Shown here: positions 18,629 to 28,171 of the stretch, one piece after another
Layout: each line of letters opens with the position of its first letter
Position numbering within the stretch: the stretch's first letter is position 1
DNA from: an uncultured Prevotella sp.
GTDB taxonomy: Bacteria > Bacteroidota > Bacteroidia > Bacteroidales > Bacteroidaceae
Direction: 5' to 3'
Length of the DNA: 64,000 nt
Assembly (NCBI GenBank): GCA_902798285.1
Contig: CADBVZ010000002.1
Location: forward strand, 1-64,000
Notes under the pieces: model-generated
The model's input: only the letters and a program-made list of their open reading frames with translations
What the model was told of the DNA's origin: nothing
Database searches by the model: none
Position numbers and translations under genes: made by a program

Positions 18629-20689
18629 TTACCACTTGATATTAAAACTTACGCTCGGCACGATACCGAATAGTGAATACTGCATGGCTCGGGTGCCGTT
18701 ACCATTCTCACCATCCTCGAAGTTGATGAGGTAGGGGTTGTAACGGTTGTACAGGTTGTAAATACTGAAAGCCCACTCCGTGGTATGCTTCTTGTAACGC
18801 TTGCTCCACACGGCACTCACGTCAAGATGGTGATAGTCTGGAGCGCGATAGCCATTTCGCTCTGTGTAGTAATATAGCCAGTTGTCCTCTATCTGGTATT
18901 TTCCACTGGGGGCTGTGAAGGCTTGTCCGCTGTTGAATATCCATGAGGCACTGAGCGACCACCGTTTGCTGAGCTGATACAATGCCACAATATTGATATC
19001 ATGACGACGGTCGTTGTTGGCATCGTACCATTGTCCATTGTTCACTCCTTCTATCTTAGTCTTCGACCACGAAAGGGTATAGCTGGCCCAACCCTTTAGT
19101 CGCCCGTTGTTCTTGTGGCCACTCAGTTCTATGCCATAGCCCTTCCCTTTGCCAGGAAGCGTTAATCGTTCTATCTCTATCTCACTGCTAAACGTTTTTC
19201 CGTCGCGATAGTCGAGCACGTTATCGATATGGCGATAGTATACTTCCATAGCGAAATCGTACATCTGCGAGGGTGTCATCAGATAGAAACCTGCACTCAC
19301 CTGATCGGCTATCTCGGGTTTTACGATGTTACTGCTCATGGTATAGCGGTCGAAGGGGGTAGAGGTGCTCTGGTTCCTCAGGGCATGGATGTTCTGCGAT
19401 GTACGGGTGTAACCCAGTTTCAGACTGGTCAGTTCAGATGTCTGGATATTCAGCGATAATCGTGGCTCTAGCGTCAGATGAGTCTTTACAATCTGGTTTT
19501 TGCCATAGTTATAGTACCATCCGATGGTGCCGTCGGGGTCGATGTCATAGTAAAGAGATCCTCCCAATGGTGAGAACATACTCAGACGCAGGCCTGCAGA
19601 TACGTTGATTCTTTTCGTAAGCGGGAAGGTCATATTTATCCAGGCTGCATTCTCCCAGGCACGTCGTTGCTCCTTCTCGTGGAGAGTGACGTACTCCCAC
19701 TCTGCCGATTTTACGTTGATTAGGGCTGTTTGTAGTCCTGCATCCATCAGATAGTTGTTCCACGCAAAGTGCAGATCCTGACGGAAACCTGTATGACGGA
19801 TGTGTCCGGAGAACCAGAGATTCAGATCAAGCAGGTCGATACCATTGTCTGTGCCATAACCGCTGTAGTAAATGGTAGATTGCGAGTAGTTGCCATTGTC
19901 ATTGAAGTGATGTAGCCACTTCAGACTGGCCGAGAGGTTCTGCCAACTGATGTCTGCCAGTTCCTTGATGGCGGTTCGATCCTTGCCCGTGAAGAAACTC
20001 AGAAACAGCTGGTTCTTGCGGTTGATGGTCCAGTCGGCTTTAGCGTTTAGATCATAGAAATAGAGCTTGTTGCCCTTGAATTTGTCCGACAACATGAGAA
20101 ACATATCCATGTAACTGCGTCGTGCAGTGATGAGGAAGGAAGCCTTGTCCTTTACGATAGGTCCTTCGATGGTGGCTTTTGTGGCCAACAGTCCGATGTT
20201 CAGCCCTCCGTGCAGCTCGTGTTTATCGCCAGTACGCCCCGTAATATCGAGCACAGCCGAGGAGGCATCGCCATATTGTGCTGGCAACATTCCTTTATAT
20301 AAGGTGGCCGCTGCTAAGGCATCGTCATTAAAGGCCGAAAAGAGTCCACCTAGATGGCTGGCATTGTAGACGGGCGATAGATCGTAGAGTATCAAGTTCT
20401 GTGCAGCCGTTCCACCTCTCACCTGAAATCCGCTTGATGCATCGCTCTCTGACTTCACGCCAGGCAACAGTTGTATGCTTCGCATAATGTCGCGTTCGCC
20501 AAATAGCTGAGGCGATGCTGTGAGCTCCTTAAGTTGTAATTGCTCTGCACCAGTCTGTATCTGCATGACGCGTTGGCGGGCAGAGTTCGAGGTTACCACC
20601 ACCTCGTCCAGACGCTCCGTCCGGATGGTGTCTTCCTCCGCCAAAGGCAGGGCAAATAGGGCTGAAAGCAATACGTTAAGTGCAAACAT
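18629..20689 (-). CDS. TonB-dependent receptor, short form without N-terminal carboxypeptidase-like domain
   Basis: The 686-residue outer-membrane receptor has a signal peptide ending near residue 17, a TonB-box-like stretch (LDEVVVTSN), a plug domain (RDIMRSIQLLPGVKSESDAS, then GFQVRGGTAAQNLILYD) and a long beta-barrel ending FGIVPSVSFNIKW. Receptors of this type usually carry a carboxypeptidase-regulatory-like domain before the plug; it is missing here. The DUF4249 lipoprotein is 4 bp downstream. The substrate is unknown. Confidence 0.88.
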   Translation of the reverse strand: MFALNVLLSALFALPLAEEDTIRTERLDEVVVTSNSARQRVMQIQTGAEQLQLKELTASPQLFGERDIMRSIQLLPGVKSESDASSGFQVRGGTAAQNLILYDLSPVYNASHLGGLFSAFNDDALAAATLYKGMLPAQYGDASSAVLDITGRTGDKHELHGGLNIGLLATKATIEGPIVKDKASFLITARRSYMDMFLMLSDKFKGNKLYFYDLNAKADWTINRKNQLFLSFFTGKDRTAIKELADISWQNLSASLKWLHHFNDNGNYSQSTIYYSGYGTDNGIDLLDLNLWFSGHIRHTGFRQDLHFAWNNYLMDAGLQTALINVKSAEWEYVTLHEKEQRRAWENAAWINMTFPLTKRINVSAGLRLSMFSPLGGSLYYDIDPDGTIGWYYNYGKNQIVKTHLTLEPRLSLNIQTSELTSLKLGYTRTSQNIHALRNQSTSTPFDRYTMSSNIVKPEIADQVSAGFYLMTPSQMYDFAMEVYYRHIDNVLDYRDGKTFSSEIEIERLTLPGKGKGYGIELSGHKNNGRLKGWASYTLSWSKTKIEGVNNGQWYDANNDRRHDINIVALYQLSKRWSLSASWIFNSGQAFTAPSGKYQIEDNWLYYYTERNGYRAPDYHHLDVSAVWSKRYKKHTTEWAFSIYNLYNRYNPYLINFEDGENGNGTRAMQYSLFGIVPSVSFNIKW

Positions 20690-20694
20690 GGGTG

Positions 20695-20702
20695 CAAATA
20701 TA
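20695..20702 (-). promoter_or_regulatory. -7 box directly before the TonB receptor ATG
   Basis: The minus strand reads TATATTTG, then CACCC, then the ATG. With a start site a few bases after the box, the mRNA would have essentially no leader. The same spacing occurs before ksgA and the MATE gene. Confidence 0.6.
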
Positions 20703-20777
20703 CGAAGAAATTAAGAGTTAAGAGTTAAGAATTAAGAAAAAAAGATGGAGTAGGGCATATTTCTTAATTAAAATGAT

Positions 20778-20785
20778 TACTTTTG
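20778..20785 (+). promoter_or_regulatory. -7 box for the small lipoprotein gene
   Basis: TACTTTTG fits TAnnTTTG and lies 30 bp before the ATG at 20816. Upstream sequence consists of AT-rich GAGTTAAGAATTAAG repeats without a clear TTTG. Confidence 0.5.
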
Positions 20786-20815
20786 TCCCCATCAAACCAA
20801 TAAACAGGAACAATT

Positions 20816-21283
20816 ATGAAGAAAATCTTAGTAGCCCTTGTGGCAATTGCAGTGCTTGGTGCCTGCAGTAGCGAGAAAAAAGATTTCGCCTATCGTGGCC
20901 TCTCCATGAGTCTGCCTTTCCAGACTTTCATCGATTCACTTCAGCAGCGTGGCTTCTTCATCGATTCTGCCAAGACCGATTCTGACTTCCAGATGGTTGT
21001 CATGGGTAGTGATGCAGTGCGTTATCGTCTTGTTATCGCTCAGAAAACTGGACAGGTGGCTGCGCTTCAAGAGAATTGGGAACTCCATTCCAACGATAGC
21101 ACTCGCAACCTCTGGCAGCAGATGCGCGATGACTTTGAGAAGGATCTTGGCGCCTGGCCCAACATGCCTAAGCATGGCGATGATCATAAGATAGCTAAGT
21201 TCGAGGCCGAAGGCGGTTTCATCACCCTCACCCTCGAAAATACCTACAAGCCCACCCTTTCCGTACGATACGATAAGAAATAA
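20816..21283 (+). CDS. Small lipoprotein of unknown function
   Basis: The 155-residue protein has signal MKKILVALVAIAVLGACSS with a clear lipobox, so it is probably lipid anchored. The mature protein (FAYRGLSMSLPFQTFIDSLQQ) shows no catalytic motif and no family was recognised. It is a single-gene unit ending at a strong bidirectional terminator. Confidence 0.7.
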   Translation: MKKILVALVAIAVLGACSSEKKDFAYRGLSMSLPFQTFIDSLQQRGFFIDSAKTDSDFQMVVMGSDAVRYRLVIAQKTGQVAALQENWELHSNDSTRNLWQQMRDDFEKDLGAWPNMPKHGDDHKIAKFEAEGGFITLTLENTYKPTLSVRYDKK

Positions 21284-21284
21284 C

Positions 21285-21318
21285 TATTTATCCCCTGCCA
21301 ATTGGCAGGGGATAAATA
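21285..21318. terminator. Bidirectional terminator
   Basis: A perfect 16-bp inverted repeat (21285-21300 with 21303-21318) containing TCCCCTGCCA fills exactly the space between the convergent stop codons of the lipoprotein gene and cdsA. A and T tracts at both sides allow termination in both directions. Confidence 0.9.
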
Positions 21319-22170
21319 TTAGAATACGATCAGCGTGTAAATGTAGACAGTGGCGGCGGGGAAGGCCATGAGGGAGGAGTCGAAGCGATCGAGCATGCCT
21401 CCGTGACCTGGGAGAATATGTCCGGAATCTTTAATACCAAGGGTGCGCTTGAAGAGCGATTCAATGAGGTCGCCCCAGGTGCCGAATATGACAACGGCGA
21501 GTCCGAGTCCTGCCCACTGGAGAGCCGACAGCTGGAATTGATTGACGCCGTATTGTTCCGTGAGATACCATACTCCTACAGCTGCAGCCATCACAAGGAT
21601 GCCTCCACCAATGCTGCCTTCCCAAGACTTTCCAGGAGAGATACGGGGGAAGAGTTTGTGCTTGCCCAACAATGAGCCGCAAATGTATGCGCCCGCATCG
21701 TTGATCCAGAGGAAAACGAACACAGAAAGCGGGAGTACGGGGTCATAAGTAACAAAACCCTGTGGGGAGAAGTGGAAGGCAAGGGCATTGAGCATAGAGA
21801 AGGGTAGGGCGATGTAGAGTTGAGTCATCATCGTATAAGCCCAGTTGTTAATGGGATCCTTGTGCTTCAGGTAAAGTTCTTCCACCATCAAATAAATCAG
21901 TGTGACGAGATAAGGAATAAATACGGCAGAGGGTGTTAACTCACTGCTATAACCCGCCATGGCGAGGAAGAAATACACACCTGCCACGGTACAAATCATC
22001 CTATTGACGGTAACACCCTCTCGTAGATTTACAAGACCGGTGAACTCCCAGATAGTAAGACCTGTGACGAGAGCGAACAACAGTACCATCGCCTCAGGAC
22101 GAAGGAAACTGCATACAATGGCAGCCACAAAGAATATGGCTGTAATGGTTCGTACAATAAAGTTGTTCAT
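21319..22170 (-). CDS. cdsA: Phosphatidate cytidylyltransferase
   Basis: The 283-residue membrane enzyme makes CDP-diacylglycerol from phosphatidate and CTP. It has about eight hydrophobic helices and the family signature near the C-terminus (LGIKDSGHILPGHGGMLDRF), after SPGKSWEGSIGG. The start at ATG 22170 is preferred over a GTG two codons earlier. The gene follows ftsH on the same mRNA with almost no spacing. Confidence 0.93.
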   Translation of the reverse strand: MNNFIVRTITAIFFVAAIVCSFLRPEAMVLLFALVTGLTIWEFTGLVNLREGVTVNRMICTVAGVYFFLAMAGYSSELTPSAVFIPYLVTLIYLMVEELYLKHKDPINNWAYTMMTQLYIALPFSMLNALAFHFSPQGFVTYDPVLPLSVFVFLWINDAGAYICGSLLGKHKLFPRISPGKSWEGSIGGGILVMAAAVGVWYLTEQYGVNQFQLSALQWAGLGLAVVIFGTWGDLIESLFKRTLGIKDSGHILPGHGGMLDRFDSSLMAFPAATVYIYTLIVF

Positions 22171-22172
22171 AA

Positions 22173-24221
22173 TCACGCTTCTGTTTTATCTTCTTCTTTC
22201 TCTTCTTTCTGCTCTTTCTGCGCTTCCAATTCCTTGGCACGTTCCTCAGCCATCCGTTCAGCGTCGGCCTTCATCTGGGCCTCAAGTAGTTCCTCAGAAC
22301 GGCTAACCCACGGACGTTTACCGAATATCTTCTCAACATCTTCGGCATAGATAACCTCGCGCTCGATGAGTAACTGAGCCAATTGGGCATGACCTTCCTT
22401 ATGCTCAGTGAGAATACTCTTGGCGCGCTCATATTGTTCGTTAATCATGCGCAGTACCTCATCGTCCATGATCTTTGCTGTGGTCTCAGAGTAAGGACGC
22501 TGGAACTGGTATTCTGTATTATTGTAATAGCAGATATTAGGTAACTTCTCACTCATACCTGCGAAGGCGATCATACCGTAAGCCTGTTTGGTGGTTCGCT
22601 CCAGGTCGTTCATGGCACCGGTAGAGATGCTGCCTATGAAGAGTTCTTCAGCAGCTCGACCTCCTAAGAGCGAACACATCTCGTCGAGCATAGCCTCCTT
22701 TGTCTGGAGTACACGCTCCTCAGGCAGATACCAAGCTGCACCGAGGGCCTGTCCACGAGGAACAATCGAGACTTTCACCAATGGATTGGCAAACTCCGTG
22801 AACCATGAGATGGTGGCATGACCTGCCTCATGAATAGCGATTGAGCGTTTCTCAGACTCGGTCATTACCTTGGTCTTTTTCTCCAGACCACCAATAATAC
22901 GATCTACGGCATCCAGGAAGTCCTGCTTCTTCACTGTCTGACTATTATGGCGGGCTGCTATCAGGGCTGCCTCGTTACATACATTGGCGATATCGGCACC
23001 AGAGAATCCTGGTGTCTGACGGGCGAGGAAGTCAATGTCGACACTATCATCGGTCTTAACGGGCTTCAGGTGTACCTTGAATACCTCCTTACGTTCGTTG
23101 AGGTCGGGAAGGTCAACATGTATCTGACGATCGAAACGGCCTGCACGGAGTAGGGCAGAGTCAAGCATGTCGGCGCGGTTTGTGGCGGCCAAGATGATCA
23201 CACCGGAGTTGGTGCCAAAGCCGTCCATCTCTGTTAACAAGGCATTCAGCGTATTTTCGCGTTCGTCGTTTCCACCCATGGCTGGATTCTTCGAACGGGC
23301 ACGTCCCACGGCATCAATCTCGTCGATGAAGATGATGCAGGGTGATTTCTGCTTAGCTTGCTGGAAGAGGTCACGTACACGAGAGGCTCCTACGCCGACG
23401 AACATCTCAACAAAGTCGGAACCCGACATAGAGAAGAATGGTACACCAGCCTCACCGGCTACAGCCTTGGCAAGCAAAGTCTTACCTGTTCCCGGAGGAC
23501 CTACCAACAAGGCTCCCTTGGGAATCTTACCACCTAATTCGGTATATTTCTGCGGATTCTTTAGGAAGTCCACAATCTCTTGTATCTCTTGTTTTGCACC
23601 AGCTTGACCAGCTACGTCCTTGAAGGTAATGCCTAAGTCGCCTCCCTTCTCATACATCTTGGCCTTCGACTTGCCGACGCTGAATACGCCGCTTCCGCCG
23701 CCCATGCCTCCGCCGCCCATGCGACGCATCAAGAATATCCAAAGACCTACGATGAACAAAATAGGCAGCAGGTTAGTAATGATGATCGAGAAAAACTCGT
23801 TATCTTTACGGTTTTCATAAGAGTAACTACCTGTGAAGGTCTTGTCCTCCTTGGCTTTCTCGATGAACTCCTCCACTTGGTCTATGCTACCAAACTCTAC
23901 CTCGACGTATGGCTCAGTTCCCGTCTGTTGGGTACCCTGATGGAATACGTCACGGATATGTTCCGGTTTGACGTACATCTTGATGGTGCTCTGAGACTTG
24001 TTGACTACAATCTTAGAGGCATAGCCATTGGAAACCATGGTCTTGAATTCGGAATAGGTGGCGGTCTTAGCCACGCTACTGTTGGTAGGACCTCCACTGG
24101 AGAAGTAGAGTAGTCCGAGAGCCAGGATGGCAATGAAGTATATCCAGTTCATATTGAATCTGGGCATGTTCATTTTCGGACCATTACCGTTATTATTGAT
24201 TTGTCTTTGATTCTTATCCAT
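22173..24221 (-). CDS. ftsH: ATP-dependent zinc metalloprotease FtsH
   Basis: The 682-residue membrane protease degrades misassembled membrane proteins and selected cytosolic substrates. An N-terminal membrane helix ([15 protein letters not shown]), a periplasmic part, a second helix ([17 protein letters not shown]), the AAA module with Walker [14 protein letters not shown] and Walker [14 protein letters not shown], the second region of homology with [20 protein letters not shown], and zinc motif HEAGH are all seen. The C-terminal tail is a charged coiled coil rich in Glu/Lys. [12 protein letters not shown] is the preferred start, since the eleven residues before it are atypical. Operon: rsfS-ftsH-cdsA. 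Confidence 0.96.
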   Translation of the reverse strand: MDKNQRQINNNGNGPKMNMPRFNMNWIYFIAILALGLLYFSSGGPTNSSVAKTATYSEFKTMVSNGYASKIVVNKSQSTIKMYVKPEHIRDVFHQGTQQTGTEPYVEVEFGSIDQVEEFIEKAKEDKTFTGSYSYENRKDNEFFSIIITNLLPILFIVGLWIFLMRRMGGGGMGGGSGVFSVGKSKAKMYEKGGDLGITFKDVAGQAGAKQEIQEIVDFLKNPQKYTELGGKIPKGALLVGPPGTGKTLLAKAVAGEAGVPFFSMSGSDFVEMFVGVGASRVRDLFQQAKQKSPCIIFIDEIDAVGRARSKNPAMGGNDERENTLNALLTEMDGFGTNSGVIILAATNRADMLDSALLRAGRFDRQIHVDLPDLNERKEVFKVHLKPVKTDDSVDIDFLARQTPGFSGADIANVCNEAALIAARHNSQTVKKQDFLDAVDRIIGGLEKKTKVMTESEKRSIAIHEAGHATISWFTEFANPLVKVSIVPRGQALGAAWYLPEERVLQTKEAMLDEMCSLLGGRAAEELFIGSISTGAMNDLERTTKQAYGMIAFAGMSEKLPNICYYNNTEYQFQRPYSETTAKIMDDEVLRMINEQYERAKSILTEHKEGHAQLAQLLIEREVIYAEDVEKIFGKRPWVSRSEELLEAQMKADAERMAEERAKELEAQKEQKEEKEEDKTEA

Positions 24222-24254
24222 TATGTATTCATTTATTAATAGTCTACATATCAA

Positions 24255-24614
24255 TTAGTCCAGATCGGGAATTTCCGTTAGCGATGCATCTTCCCAAAGG
24301 TGTTCCAGGTCGTAATATTCCCTTACGTCGGGCAGGAAGATATGTACCAATACATCGGTGTAGTCCATGGCTACCCATTGGGCATTCTCCAGACCTACAA
24401 CGTGGGTAGGTTTCTCATGTAACTTTTCTCTGACCATATCGCCGACGGACTCGGTGATTGCTTCTACTTGTGTCGGAGAGTTTCCCTGACAAATGATGAA
24501 ATATTGGCAGATGGTGCCCTCGATGCCTTTCAAGTCGGCAACCACGATTTGGCTGCCTTTCTTTTCTTGAATGGCCTCCGTTATAGTCTTTACAAGATTC
24601 TTTATTTGCTCCAT
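24255..24614 (-). CDS. rsfS: Ribosomal silencing factor RsfS
   Basis: The 119-residue protein binds ribosomal protein uL14 and blocks subunit joining during starvation. The family core is present: QIVVADLKGIEGTICQYFII, ALNxSVGD-like region AITESVGDMVREKL, then WVAMDYTDVLVHIFLPDVR and a C-terminal YYDLEHLWEDA. The length is normal. It is the first gene of the rsfS-ftsH-cdsA group. Confidence 0.93.
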   Translation of the reverse strand: MEQIKNLVKTITEAIQEKKGSQIVVADLKGIEGTICQYFIICQGNSPTQVEAITESVGDMVREKLHEKPTHVVGLENAQWVAMDYTDVLVHIFLPDVREYYDLEHLWEDASLTEIPDLD

Positions 24615-24709
24615 TAAAATATAAATAGGTGAAATCTACTGCAAAGGTAGTGTAAAAAGAGTGAAATGCAAAATAAATTAGATTTTATTTTGATTTTGGG
24701 AATAAAAAT

Positions 24710-24736
24710 AAGAGGTTTCCTTCTTGGAAACCTCTT
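24710..24736 (-). terminator. Terminator after tRNA-Gln
   Basis: An 11-bp stem (AAGAGGTTTCC at 24710-24720 with its complement at 24726-24736) with a 5-nt loop; on the minus strand it is followed by TATTTTTATT. It lies just after the tRNA end. Confidence 0.85.
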
Positions 24737-24744
24737 GTAATCAG

Positions 24745-24815
24745 TTGGGGTACCCGGACTCGAACCAGGAAAGGCAGGACCAGAATCTGCAGTGTTACCA
24801 TTACACCATACCCCA
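24745..24815 (-). tRNA. tRNA-Gln (anticodon CTG)
   Basis: On the minus strand a 71-nt tRNA has acceptor TGGGGTA paired with TACCCCA, D-arm TGGTGTAATGGTAACA, anticodon loop TTCTGGT with anticodon CTG (glutamine) and T-arm CTGGTTCGAGTCCGG. The pair closing the anticodon loop is A-C, not Watson-Crick. CCA is not encoded. Confidence 0.93.
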
Positions 24816-24923
24816 ATGGATCCTTGCAATTTTCATTTGCGGGTGCAAAGGTAGCGCTTTTTCTGGAATTACCAAAACTTTTTGAAGGAAAATTTCAAAA
24901 AACCACAAAAAAAGGCAAAAAAA

Positions 24924-24949
24924 GAAAGGTTTCCGTACAGAAACCTTTC
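24924..24949 (-). terminator. Terminator after the DUF349 gene
   Basis: A 10-bp stem (GAAAGGTTTC with complement GAAACCTTTC) and 6-nt loop; on the minus strand it is followed by CTTTTTTTGCC. It lies 29 bp beyond the stop at 24979. Confidence 0.85.
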
Positions 24950-24978
24950 CAATATAGTGGTATTTGGACGTAAATCCG

Positions 24979-26790
24979 TTATTCTTTATTCTCAGCGTCG
25001 ATGGCCTTGATCTTCTCACGGACAAGGTTCAAATCATCCTTCAACTTCTGTACCTTGCGGTTCATCTCGTCGATGAGGCTATTACCCTTCTTCGATGAAG
25101 CATTCAGGAATCCGAGGTTGTTCTCGTAGGTTTGAACTTCCTGTTTGATGGCCTCGTATTGGCGGAACAAACGTGCACGTTCATTGTCGAGCGCATTCTC
25201 ACCACGCTCTGCCACCTGCTTGAGATTCTGCTTGAAATTGTTCAGACGACGCTTAGCAACACTGATATTCAAATCCTTGTATAACTTGTCAAGAACAGCA
25301 TGATACTCCTCGAAGATCTTGTCTTTCTCTTTGAAGGGCACATGACCGATGGCATTATATTCTTCAACAAGTTTCTGAACCTTCTCCTGTACGTTCTCTC
25401 CAGCCTCTTCAGCTACAGCCTTGAGCTTCTCGATAACATTGCGTTTCTTGTCGAGATTCTCGCGTTCCTCACCACGCTGACCTGCACCGGCAGCATTGCG
25501 GGCCTCGAAGAACTTATTGCATGCACCGAGGAATTCAGCCCACAACTGATCGCCCAACTTCTTGGGGACCATACCGATGGTCTTCCATTCCTTCTGGAGG
25601 GCAATGAATTTATCTCCAGTAGATTTCCAATCGGTGGAATCCTGTAGAGCCTTAGCCTTCTCAATGAGAGCACGCTTCTTGTCGGCATTCTCCTTGAAAG
25701 TGTCCTTCAGTCCCTTGAAGTATTCTGCCTTACGACCGAAGAAATCATCACAAGCAGCACGGAAACGCTCGAAGATCTTTACGTTCATCTTCTGAGGAGC
25801 AAAACCGATGGTCTTCCACTCGGTCTGAATATCAATAATCTGCTTGGTATGCTTTTCCCAATCGCCACTACCCTTGTTTTCTTCAGCGGCAATAGCCTCT
25901 ACTTTCTCGCAAAGGGCTGTCTTGCGGGCGAGGTTGTCTTCCTCCTTGGCACGGATGCCCTCAAAGTGCTGTTGGTGGCGCTTGTTAATAACGGTAGATG
26001 CTGCCTTGAAACGATTCCATATCTCTTCGCGAAGTTCTTTGGCCACAGGACCGATTTCACGATACTCCTGATGGAGCTTCTGCAACTGATGGAAAGCGCT
26101 GATCACATCTTCCTCTTCAGCCAATTTCTCGGCTGCCTCACAAAGACGTTCCTTTTGCTCCTTGTTCTTCTTGAAATCGTATTCACGGGCTTCACTATTC
26201 AGACGGAGCATGTCGTAGAACTGCTCCACATAAAGCTGATAGTTACGCCACAGTTCGTTAGCCTTGTCGGCGGGTACGTTCTTAATTTCACGCCACTGAT
26301 CCTGCAAGGCCTTAAACTCCTTATAGTTCTTATTAGCATCCTCGGGAGTGGTAATCATCGTCTTAATCTTGTCGATGATAGCAAGTTTCTTAGTAAGGTT
26401 CTCCTGCTTCTCGGCTTCCTGCTCCTTGAATAGTTTGGCACGTCTTTCCTTGATGATGCCCATCTCGGCCTTGAATTTCTCTTCCTCTTCGTCGGGTGTG
26501 ATCTGATATTTCTCGGGATCACCACCGGCATCGATGTATGCCTTCAGCTTCGCCTCGCGCTCTGCGATGTGCAACTTGTAGAAGGCAGTCTTCAAGTAAT
26601 CGACCTCTTCTTTCTGAGGAGACTCATCGCCATGGGCAATATCCTGCATACGACGCAGAACCTCGGCTTTGGTTTCATAGACCTTCCGGGGCTGGGCCTC
26701 TTCTTCGTTTACTACTTCAGGAACTGCTGCTTCCTGGATAACTACTTGCTTCTCCTCCTGCTCGAGGATGTTCTCTTGAGAGTCCATCAT
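24979..26790 (-). CDS. DUF349 domain protein
   Basis: The 603-residue protein is almost entirely helical and highly charged. It carries repeated units of about 70 residues around a W-x-x-I/G core (QDQWREIKNVPADKANELW, QTEWKTIGFAPQKMNVKIFE, QKEWKTIGMVPKKLGDQLW), typical of DUF349. No signal peptide is present, so it is cytosolic. The function of DUF349 proteins is not established to my knowledge. A TACCTTTG promoter box lies 60 bp upstream and a strong terminator downstream, so it is a single-gene unit. Confidence 0.88.
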   Translation of the reverse strand: MMDSQENILEQEEKQVVIQEAAVPEVVNEEEAQPRKVYETKAEVLRRMQDIAHGDESPQKEEVDYLKTAFYKLHIAEREAKLKAYIDAGGDPEKYQITPDEEEEKFKAEMGIIKERRAKLFKEQEAEKQENLTKKLAIIDKIKTMITTPEDANKNYKEFKALQDQWREIKNVPADKANELWRNYQLYVEQFYDMLRLNSEAREYDFKKNKEQKERLCEAAEKLAEEEDVISAFHQLQKLHQEYREIGPVAKELREEIWNRFKAASTVINKRHQQHFEGIRAKEEDNLARKTALCEKVEAIAAEENKGSGDWEKHTKQIIDIQTEWKTIGFAPQKMNVKIFERFRAACDDFFGRKAEYFKGLKDTFKENADKKRALIEKAKALQDSTDWKSTGDKFIALQKEWKTIGMVPKKLGDQLWAEFLGACNKFFEARNAAGAGQRGEERENLDKKRNVIEKLKAVAEEAGENVQEKVQKLVEEYNAIGHVPFKEKDKIFEEYHAVLDKLYKDLNISVAKRRLNNFKQNLKQVAERGENALDNERARLFRQYEAIKQEVQTYENNLGFLNASSKKGNSLIDEMNRKVQKLKDDLNLVREKIKAIDAENKE

Positions 26791-26850
26791 TTAACTTTTA
26801 AGTTATTGACAATAAAGTAAAATGGTGCATTGCACCACCGCATTTGGGGT

Positions 26851-26858
26851 CAAAGGTA
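26851..26858 (-). promoter_or_regulatory. -7 box for the DUF349 gene
   Basis: The minus strand reads TACCTTTG 60 bp before the ATG. Upstream is a GGTAAAAA/TTTACCTTTT repeat tract without a clear TTG element. Confidence 0.55.
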
Positions 26859-26969
26859 CTAAAAAAAGGTAAAAAAATAAAAAAGTAAAAAGGTAAAGCG
26901 ACCTCAATTTGAATTATTTAACATAATTCGTGTCTGTTTTACCTTTTTACCCTTTAACCTTGTATATTT
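26859..26969. repeat. GGTAAAAAGGTAAA / TTTACCTTTTTACC tract
   Basis: Short units of GGTAAAAA at 26867-26898 face inverted copies (TTTTACCTTTTTACCC) at 26938-26953. The same unit appears at 7185-7203 and, inside the S9 peptidase signal peptide, at 63132-63167. Confidence 0.6.
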
Positions 26970-27896
26970 TTATACCAGTCGTTTATGACGGAAAATGAGC
27001 CAGGCGATAACTGAAACTGCGACGGAAAGAACCATGGCGAATACAAATCCCCAGGTGGTGGTTTCCATGCCGTTAACCAGATTCATACCGAAGAGTGATG
27101 CAATCAGCGTGGGACACATCATCATAATCGATACCGACGTCAGCGTACGCATCACCGTGTTCATATTATTATTAATAATCGATGAATAGGTGTCCATCGT
27201 CGACTCCAAGATATCTGAATAGATGCTGGTAGTCTCACGGGCCTGCGACATCTCGATGTTGACATCCTCAATCAGGTCGGCATCAAGCTCGTCGATTTGC
27301 AACTTGAACTTCAGCTTCTGCAACAAGTTCTCGTTGCCACGGATGGAAGTCTGGAAGTAGGTCAGCGAGTCCTGAAGACGGCTAAGACCTATCAGGCTTT
27401 CATTGTTTACCTCGCGATCCAGGTTGCGCTTGGCCTTGTCTATCAGCATCGATATCTGCTTCAGTCGCTTCAGATACCACACGGCACTGCTGAGGAAGAT
27501 GCGGAATATCATATCCACATAGTCGGTGAATCCTTCATTGCGCTTCTGCTGGAACGATACGAAGTCGATCATCATGTTCGTCTCATAATAGCACACGGTG
27601 ATGGTGACATCGCGTTTGTGGATGATACCCAGAGGTACAGTGGTATATGGTGTTCTCGACCGTATCTCCTTGACATATGGGATACGGAGGATGATGAGCA
27701 TCCATCCGTCATCGTATTCATAACGGGCACGCTCATCGGTATCGCTGATGTCCGACATGAAATAGTCGGGGATGTTGAACATCTCTTCGAGTTCACGCTG
27801 GTCTTCTTCGGTGGGGCATGTCACCTGTATCCAGCAATTGGGCTGCCACTCTGAGAGTTGGGCCAGTCCGCCTTGGGTATTCCAGAAAGTCTTCAT
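26970..27896 (-). CDS. corA: CorA-family Mg2+/divalent cation transporter
   Basis: The 308-residue protein has a large soluble N-terminal part and two C-terminal helices joined by the CorA signature GMN (SLFGMNLVNGME), placed after the first helix. The second helix (WGFVFAMVLSVAVSVIAWLIF) ends with a basic tail. It should form a pentameric channel for Mg2+ or other divalent cations. The family assignment is firm, the metal is not. Confidence 0.9.
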   Translation of the reverse strand: MKTFWNTQGGLAQLSEWQPNCWIQVTCPTEEDQRELEEMFNIPDYFMSDISDTDERARYEYDDGWMLIILRIPYVKEIRSRTPYTTVPLGIIHKRDVTITVCYYETNMMIDFVSFQQKRNEGFTDYVDMIFRIFLSSAVWYLKRLKQISMLIDKAKRNLDREVNNESLIGLSRLQDSLTYFQTSIRGNENLLQKLKFKLQIDELDADLIEDVNIEMSQARETTSIYSDILESTMDTYSSIINNNMNTVMRTLTSVSIMMMCPTLIASLFGMNLVNGMETTTWGFVFAMVLSVAVSVIAWLIFRHKRLV

Positions 27897-28079
27897 TTTG
27901 CTAATCCTTTTTTCGTTTATGAAATGGTTTTAGCGGCAAAGGGATTAGCAGCCTTGCTCGCCATCCCCCGCCATTACGAATTGTAATTGTCCGCCGGGTA
28001 ATCGTCCATAATTTTATTAATACTTTGGTGAATTTGGGTGCAAAGTTAAAAAAGAAAAATTGAAATAACAAATTTTTAA

Positions 28080-28164
28080 GGCACGAATTACGCGAATTAT
28101 CACGAATTTTAAGTTTTCCTTGAAAAAATATTATTAATTCGTGTAAATTCGTGGAATTCGTGCC
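28080..28164. repeat. Inverted repeat of CACGAATT units
   Basis: GGCACGAATTACGCGAATTA starts at 28080 and is mirrored imperfectly by a segment ending GGAATTCGTGCC at 28164, with AT-rich sequence between. Each arm contains three short GAATT units. It resembles small mobile repeats common in Bacteroidetes intergenic regions; it can also act as a hairpin after pepD. Confidence 0.65.
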
Positions 28165-28171
28165 AAAAACA

